25,380 nucleotides of DNA from Acidisphaera sp035272265 (GTDB taxonomy: Bacteria; Pseudomonadota; Alphaproteobacteria; Acetobacterales; Acetobacteraceae), in assembly GCA_035272265.1 (NCBI GenBank), contig DATEQV010000108.1, positions 1 to 25,380 on the forward strand, read 5' to 3'. The position numbers and the translations under genes are program-made. Shown piece after piece: positions 21,871-25,380 of the stretch. Position 1 is the stretch's first letter; every line of letters begins with the position of its first letter. Under the pieces are notes generated by a model. It was not told where the DNA came from. It worked only from the letters and a program-made list of their open reading frames with translations, and ran no database searches.

Positions 21871-23224
21871 TGTAGTCCCGCAGCAAGTGCTCCGCCGGGG
21901 TGCCGTCGCCCGACGCGATGGCGTGCAGCGGCGCGAGGTAGGACGTTTCGTCACGCCCATCGGCATCCAGGCGGCGGCGCGTCCGCAACCCGTCGCCGGC
22001 GATGGCGAGCACATCGGGCAGCAGGTCGCGCAGCGTGACCCGGCGCCCGTGCAGCTCGAATCCGGCAGCGAGCCCGGCGCGGGGCACCGCGTCGCGCAAT
22101 GCCAGCGCCTCCGCCCGGCCCATCCCGCGCAGCAGCGCCTCGGCCGCGGCCAGTGCCGCGTCGTCGTACAGCAACCCGACCCAGAACGCCGCCAGCGCCA
22201 GCATCATCGGCGGCGCGGCGGCGTCGGCGCCGCGCATCTCCAGGTAGCGCTTCAGCCGGACGTCGGTGAAAACCGTCGTCATGTGGTCGTCGAAGTCGCC
22301 GATCGTCGGGACCAGGCCCCGCGTCTCGTCCAGCCGGCCTGCCATGAAGTCTTCGAACGACCGTCCGGCCACGTCGATGTACAGCCCGCCGCGGGTGACG
22401 AAATACATCGGCACGGATGAAACGAGCCAGCTCGCGTAGCGCTCGAAGCCGAAGCCCGGCTCGAAGAACACGGCCGGCATGCCGCTGCGGTCGGGATCGG
22501 TGTCGGTCCAGATCTGCGCGCGGTAGCTCAGGAACCCGTTCGGACGCCCTTCGGTGAACGGCGAGTTCGCCAGCAGCGCGGTCGCCAGCGGCTGCAACAG
22601 CAGCGAGGTGCGCAGCTTGCGCACCATGTCCGCCTCGTCGGCGTAATCGAGATTGACCTGCACCGTGCAGGTGCGCGTCATCATGTCCAGGCCGAGCGAC
22701 CCGACGCGGGGCATGTAGCGCCGCATGATCGCGTAGCGGCTCTTCGGCATCCACGGTATTTCGTCTCGCGAGGCCAGCGGATGAAAGCCGATCGGCAGGT
22801 AGCCCAGCCCGAGCGGGCCGCCGACCCGCAGCACCTGCGCCAGGTGCGCGTCGAGTTCGACGCGAGTCTCGTGGAGCGAATCCAGCAGGCCGCCCGACAA
22901 CTCGAGCTGCCCGCCCGGCTCCAGCGAGATCGCCGCCGTCTTCCCCGGCAGCAGCTCCTGCTTCAGGCCGATCAGCGCCTCGCGGTCCGTGATCGGCGAG
23001 CCGCCTTCCGCCAGCATCCCCTCCAGCAACCGGCGCACCGTACCGGGATCGCCCGACTCGTCGTCGTACGGCGGCGGCGAGAGGTCGCGCAGCCGGAAGC
23101 CGATCTTCTCGTGCTCCGTGCCAATGCGGAATGAGCCGCGCGGCTTGCAGCCGGCGGCGATGTGGTCGGCGAGCTGGCCGATGGACGTGATCGGCGTGGC
23201 GTCCGCCTCGCTGGGGTTCGACAT
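21821..23224 (-). CDS. gshA: Glutamate-cysteine ligase, plant/alphaproteobacterial type
   Basis: GshA joins L-glutamate and L-cysteine with ATP, the first step of glutathione synthesis. The 467-residue protein belongs to the GCS2-related plant/alphaproteobacterial class rather than the E. coli class. Conserved segments are GTEHEKIGF (35-43), SLEPGGQLELSGG (~100-112), LGYLPIGFHPLASRDEIPWMPKSRY, MTRTCTVQVNLDYADEADM, ANSPFTEGRPNGFLSYRAQI and FFEPGFGFERY. The last ~17 residues (YNNSSNKDISRFFAQIV) are odd. Their codons are AT-rich, and the usual tail of the form Y-x-G-x-W-x-G...EYA is barely recognisable. Either the tail has drifted or it was replaced. The active-site region is intact, so activity is likely. 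It lies 27 bases downstream of rsmE, same strand. Confidence 0.93.
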   Translation of the reverse strand: MSNPSEADATPITSIGQLADHIAAGCKPRGSFRIGTEHEKIGFRLRDLSPPPYDDESGDPGTVRRLLEGMLAEGGSPITDREALIGLKQELLPGKTAAISLEPGGQLELSGGLLDSLHETRVELDAHLAQVLRVGGPLGLGYLPIGFHPLASRDEIPWMPKSRYAIMRRYMPRVGSLGLDMMTRTCTVQVNLDYADEADMVRKLRTSLLLQPLATALLANSPFTEGRPNGFLSYRAQIWTDTDPDRSGMPAVFFEPGFGFERYASWLVSSVPMYFVTRGGLYIDVAGRSFEDFMAGRLDETRGLVPTIGDFDDHMTTVFTDVRLKRYLEMRGADAAAPPMMLALAAFWVGLLYDDAALAAAEALLRGMGRAEALALRDAVPRAGLAAGFELHGRRVTLRDLLPDVLAIAGDGLRTRRRLDADGRDETSYLAPLHAIASGDGTPAEHLLRDYNNSSNKDISRFFAQIV

Positions 23225-23251
23225 GCGGGTTCCGGTTCGGGTGCGAGGTAT

Positions 23252-23971
23252 CTAGGCGGCGGACGGCGGGGCGGCGAGGGGGATCAGCAGCATGGCCAGC
23301 CCTGCGATGGCCGCGGTCTCGGCCCGGAGCACCCGCGTTCCCAGCGAAACCGGCCGCGCCGCCCGGCCGATCATCGCCCGCTCGTCGGGCGCGAACCCGC
23401 CTTTGGGCCCGATCAGCAGCGCCGCCGGCGGCGGCACCGGGGCGAGCAGCGGCGCGTCGCTCCATTCCAGGCAGGCGAGCAGGGGGCGATCGGGGGGCCA
23501 CCCGCCCAGCAGGTCCGCCAGCCGGACCGGTTCGGCGAAGCTCGGGAGGGTCAGGCGCTCGCACTGTTCGGCCGCCTCGACGGCGATGGCGCGCCAGCGA
23601 TCGAGGTTCACGCGCGGGTGCTCGGTGCGCGCGGTCAGCACCGCGCCGATGCGGCTGGCGCCGAGTTCGGTCGCCTTCTGCACCACCAGCTCGGTCATGT
23701 CGCGGCGCAGCGGCGCGAAGAACAGCCATACGTCCGGCTCGGCCGCTTGCGGGCGCACCGGGGCCTCGACGGCGAGCGTCGCGCGGTCCCCCCTCGCGAG
23801 GCTGGCGATCCGGGCCGACCACTCGCCGTCCTGGCCGTTGAACAGCCGCACCTCCGCGCCCGCCGGCCGGCGCATCACGTCGCGCAGGTAGTGCGCCTGG
23901 CCGGGGGTGGCCTCGACGGATTCCCCGGGGCGGAGCGCAACATTCAGGAACAGTCGGATTGACGGGCCCAT
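23252..23971 (-). CDS. rsmE: 16S rRNA (uracil1498-N3)-methyltransferase RsmE
   Basis: RsmE methylates N3 of U1498 in 16S rRNA in the assembled 30S subunit, using S-adenosylmethionine. This 239-residue SPOUT enzyme has an N-terminal PUA-like RNA-binding part (SIRLFLNVALRPGE, HYLRDVMRRPAGAEVRLFNG). The C-terminal knot domain has ELVVQKATELGASRIGAV, RWRAIAVEAAEQCERLTLP, LLIGPKGGFAPDE and the cofactor-binding LGTRVLRAETAAI. The start is ATG 23971; a TTG four codons upstream is less likely. It is divergent from ubiA (22 bases between start codons) and upstream of gshA, an arrangement I recall as common in alphaproteobacteria. Confidence 0.95.
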   Translation of the reverse strand: MGPSIRLFLNVALRPGESVEATPGQAHYLRDVMRRPAGAEVRLFNGQDGEWSARIASLARGDRATLAVEAPVRPQAAEPDVWLFFAPLRRDMTELVVQKATELGASRIGAVLTARTEHPRVNLDRWRAIAVEAAEQCERLTLPSFAEPVRLADLLGGWPPDRPLLACLEWSDAPLLAPVPPPAALLIGPKGGFAPDERAMIGRAARPVSLGTRVLRAETAAIAGLAMLLIPLAAPPSAA

Positions 23972-23993
23972 GCCGGGCGGCAACGTAGCAGCG

Positions 23994-24890
23994 ATGGCTC
24001 ACACCGACATCGCCGCCGACGGCTGGGTCTCCCGCATGCCGGGGTCGTGGCAGCCCTACGTGCTGCTCGCCCGGCTCGACCGGCCGATCGGGATCTGGCT
24101 GCTGTTCATCCCCGGCCTGTGGGGGATCATCCTCGCCAGCCCCAATGTCGCGACCGCGCTGTGGCTCGCGGTCCTGTTCGGCATCGGCAGCGTGGTGATG
24201 CGCGCCGCCGGCTGCATCGTGAACGACCTGTGGGACCGCGACATCGACCGGCAGGTCACCCGCACCGCCGGCCGCCCGCTTGCGTCGGGCGCGCTCACCA
24301 CGCTCAACGCCCTGGTCTTCCTGGCCGCCTGCCTGCTGGCCGGGCTGGTGATCCTGCTGCAGCTCAACCCGCTGGCGCAGGGCCTGGGCGTCGCCTCGCT
24401 GCTGCTCGTGGGCCTCTATCCGTTGGCCAAGCGCGTCACCTGGTGGCCGCAGCTGGTGATGGGCTTCACCTTCGGCTTCGGGGCACCCATGGGCTACGCC
24501 GCCGCCACCGGGCGGATCGACCAGGACTGGGCGGCGATCTATGCCGCCGCGGTGTTCTGGGACCTCGGCTTCGACACCGTCTATGCCCACCAGGACCGCG
24601 AGGACGATGCCCTGGTCGGCGTGCGCTCCACCGCCCGCCTGTTCGGCCGCCACACGCCCGCCTTCCTCGCTGCCGTCTTCGTCCTGATGCTGGCCTCGCT
24701 CGTCTCGGCGGGCGGGCTCGCGCACCTGTCGGCGTGGTACTATCCGGCGCTGCTGCCGGCGGCGTATCTGCTGCTGCGGCAGGCGGCGACGCTGGATATC
24801 GACGATCCGGCCGCCTGCCTGCGCGCCTTCCGCGCCCACCGCGAGATCGGGCTGCTGGTCGCCGCGGCGATCCTGATCGGCCGCCTCTGA
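23994..24890 (+). CDS. ubiA: 4-hydroxybenzoate polyprenyltransferase UbiA
   Basis: UbiA attaches the polyprenyl tail to 4-hydroxybenzoate in the inner membrane, the second step of ubiquinone synthesis. This 298-residue protein has about eight or nine transmembrane helices. The first prenyl-diphosphate-binding motif is NDLWDRDID (77-85), followed by RTAGRPLASG. The second Asp-rich motif is DTVYAHQDREDD (~200). LLARLDRPIGIWLL at the N-terminus is typical of bacterial UbiA. ATG 23994 is the start, since the conserved N-terminus follows; the Shine-Dalgarno is weak. The window-end methyltransferase frame overlaps its stop codon. Confidence 0.95.
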   Translation: MAHTDIAADGWVSRMPGSWQPYVLLARLDRPIGIWLLFIPGLWGIILASPNVATALWLAVLFGIGSVVMRAAGCIVNDLWDRDIDRQVTRTAGRPLASGALTTLNALVFLAACLLAGLVILLQLNPLAQGLGVASLLLVGLYPLAKRVTWWPQLVMGFTFGFGAPMGYAAATGRIDQDWAAIYAAAVFWDLGFDTVYAHQDREDDALVGVRSTARLFGRHTPAFLAAVFVLMLASLVSAGGLAHLSAWYYPALLPAAYLLLRQAATLDIDDPAACLRAFRAHREIGLLVAAAILIGRL

Positions 24891-25380
24891 GCGCCGACTT
24901 CATCCGCGCCAACACCGCACCGGCGTCGCCGCCGCTGGTCCCCGAGATCACGCTGCATCTGGCCAGCGAGATCACCCCGATCTGGGAAGCCACGGAATCC
25001 TGGCTCGCCGCGCGCGGCGTCGATCCGCCGTTCTGGGCCTTCGCGTGGCCGGGCGGCCAGGCGCTGGCGCGCCATATCCTCGATCATCCTCACACGGTCG
25101 CCGGCCGGATTGTGCTGGACTTCGCCGCGGGCGGCGGGATCGCCGCCATCGCCTGCGCCCGTGCCGGCGCTCGGGTCGAGGCCGCCGAGATCGACACGCT
25201 CGCCGCCGAGGCCATCGCGCTCAACGCCGCCGCCAACGGCGTCGGCGTGACGATCTTGTCCGAGGACGTGGTGGGGCAGCCGTGCCGCTGGGACCTGATC
25301 CTGTGCGGCGACGTCTTCTACGAGGCGCCGATGACCCGCCACGTGCTGCCCTGGCTGCGGTCGATGGCGGGCTGCGCCGA
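24887..25380 (+). CDS. Class I SAM methyltransferase, ETFB-lysine/PrmA-like (3' cut by window end)
   Basis: This open frame runs off the right edge; about 164 codons are seen. It carries a SAM-binding motif I (VLDFAAGGGIAAIACARAGA), an acidic motif II residue (AAEID), a nearby ALNAAANG and the post-motif DLILCGDVFYE. This pattern matches the family annotated as protein-lysine methyltransferase (human ETFBKMT-like) or PrmA-like in alphaproteobacteria. The N-terminal ADFIRANTA...PEITLHLASE is also typical. No ATG, GTG or TTG is available near the N-terminus in this frame. The best fit is CTG 24887, overlapping the ubiA TGA by four bases (CTGA). The substrate could be the electron-transfer flavoprotein beta subunit, by family resemblance only. 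Confidence 0.8.
   Translation, partial: MSADFIRANTAPASPPLVPEITLHLASEITPIWEATESWLAARGVDPPFWAFAWPGGQALARHILDHPHTVAGRIVLDFAAGGGIAAIACARAGARVEAAEIDTLAAEAIALNAAANGVGVTILSEDVVGQPCRWDLILCGDVFYEAPMTRHVLPWLRSMAGCA

Noticed and set aside
21951..24839. A 962-codon open frame on the minus strand, and similar very long frames such as 19247-21790 (plus), 19569-21509 (minus) and 1369-3699 (minus)
   Set aside because: They lie over well-recognised genes in other frames (gshA, rsmE, ubiA, the BTAD regulator, the DUF6311-like protein). GC-rich wobble positions remove stop codons from the other frames. Their translations are rich in Arg, Ala and Gly with no family motif.
1..25380. CRISPR array, prophage, toxin-antitoxin or defence island
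   Set aside because: I found no regularly spaced repeats, no phage or restriction genes, no integrase or transposase, and no convincing small toxin-antitoxin pair.

Overview
The window is strongly GC-rich with GC-rich third codon positions. It looks like chromosomal DNA of a free-living alphaproteobacterium, most likely of the Rhodospirillales/Acetobacterales type. The evidence is the plant/alphaproteobacterial-type glutamate-cysteine ligase beside rsmE and ubiA, the glyco-associated 'GW' domains, a BTAD/TPR regulator, a DUF1330 exported protein, and a dispersed palindrome of the 'CATTGCGAGGAGCG...' type. The lineage is inferred from gene content only. I see no phage, plasmid, insertion sequence or CRISPR array.

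Layout. 1-433: a lower-GC left edge with short inverted repeats, then an unlisted 56-residue hydrophilic gene on the minus strand (138-308). 434-3587: a GtrB-like polyprenyl-phosphate glycosyltransferase facing a polytopic DUF6311-like membrane protein. 3661-3736: tRNA-Ala(CGC) with its own promoter. 3905-6767: a plus-strand run of a YggT-family membrane protein, folD, and a radical SAM protein carrying two tandem N-terminal GW domains. 6872-8230: a six-helix membrane diguanylate cyclase, followed by the palindromic repeat. 8414-10101: an MCE-domain protein and its PqiC-like lipoprotein, with no permease or ATPase beside them. 10245-12542: a small exported protein, a DUF1330 protein, an uncharacterised membrane protein and a DUF29 protein. 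12553-16203: an ABC-F ATPase divergent from ndk, then doxX and a VOC-fold protein. 16226-19471: a compact L-rhamnonate catabolic operon (transporter, RhmD dehydratase, SDR dehydrogenase). 19646-21733: a large BTAD/FlgO-like/TPR regulator. 21821-25380: gshA and rsmE, divergent from ubiA and a protein-lysine-methyltransferase-like gene cut by the window end.

How the genes work together. The clearest unit is the rhamnonate operon. A RhmT-type transporter would import L-rhamnonate, RhmD would dehydrate it to 2-keto-3-deoxy-L-rhamnonate, and the SDR probably oxidises that product, as in the non-phosphorylative diketo-hydrolase route. The final C-C cleaving enzyme is not in the window. Housekeeping parts cover one-carbon metabolism (folD), nucleotide balance (ndk), glutathione (gshA), 16S rRNA methylation (rsmE) and ubiquinone (ubiA).

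I found no clearly new multi-gene defence or mobile system. The least ordinary items are the radical SAM protein with duplicated GW domains and a cysteine-free C-terminal region, the AT-rich patch over the gshA terminus, the orphan MCE/lipoprotein pair, and the small gene at 138-308.
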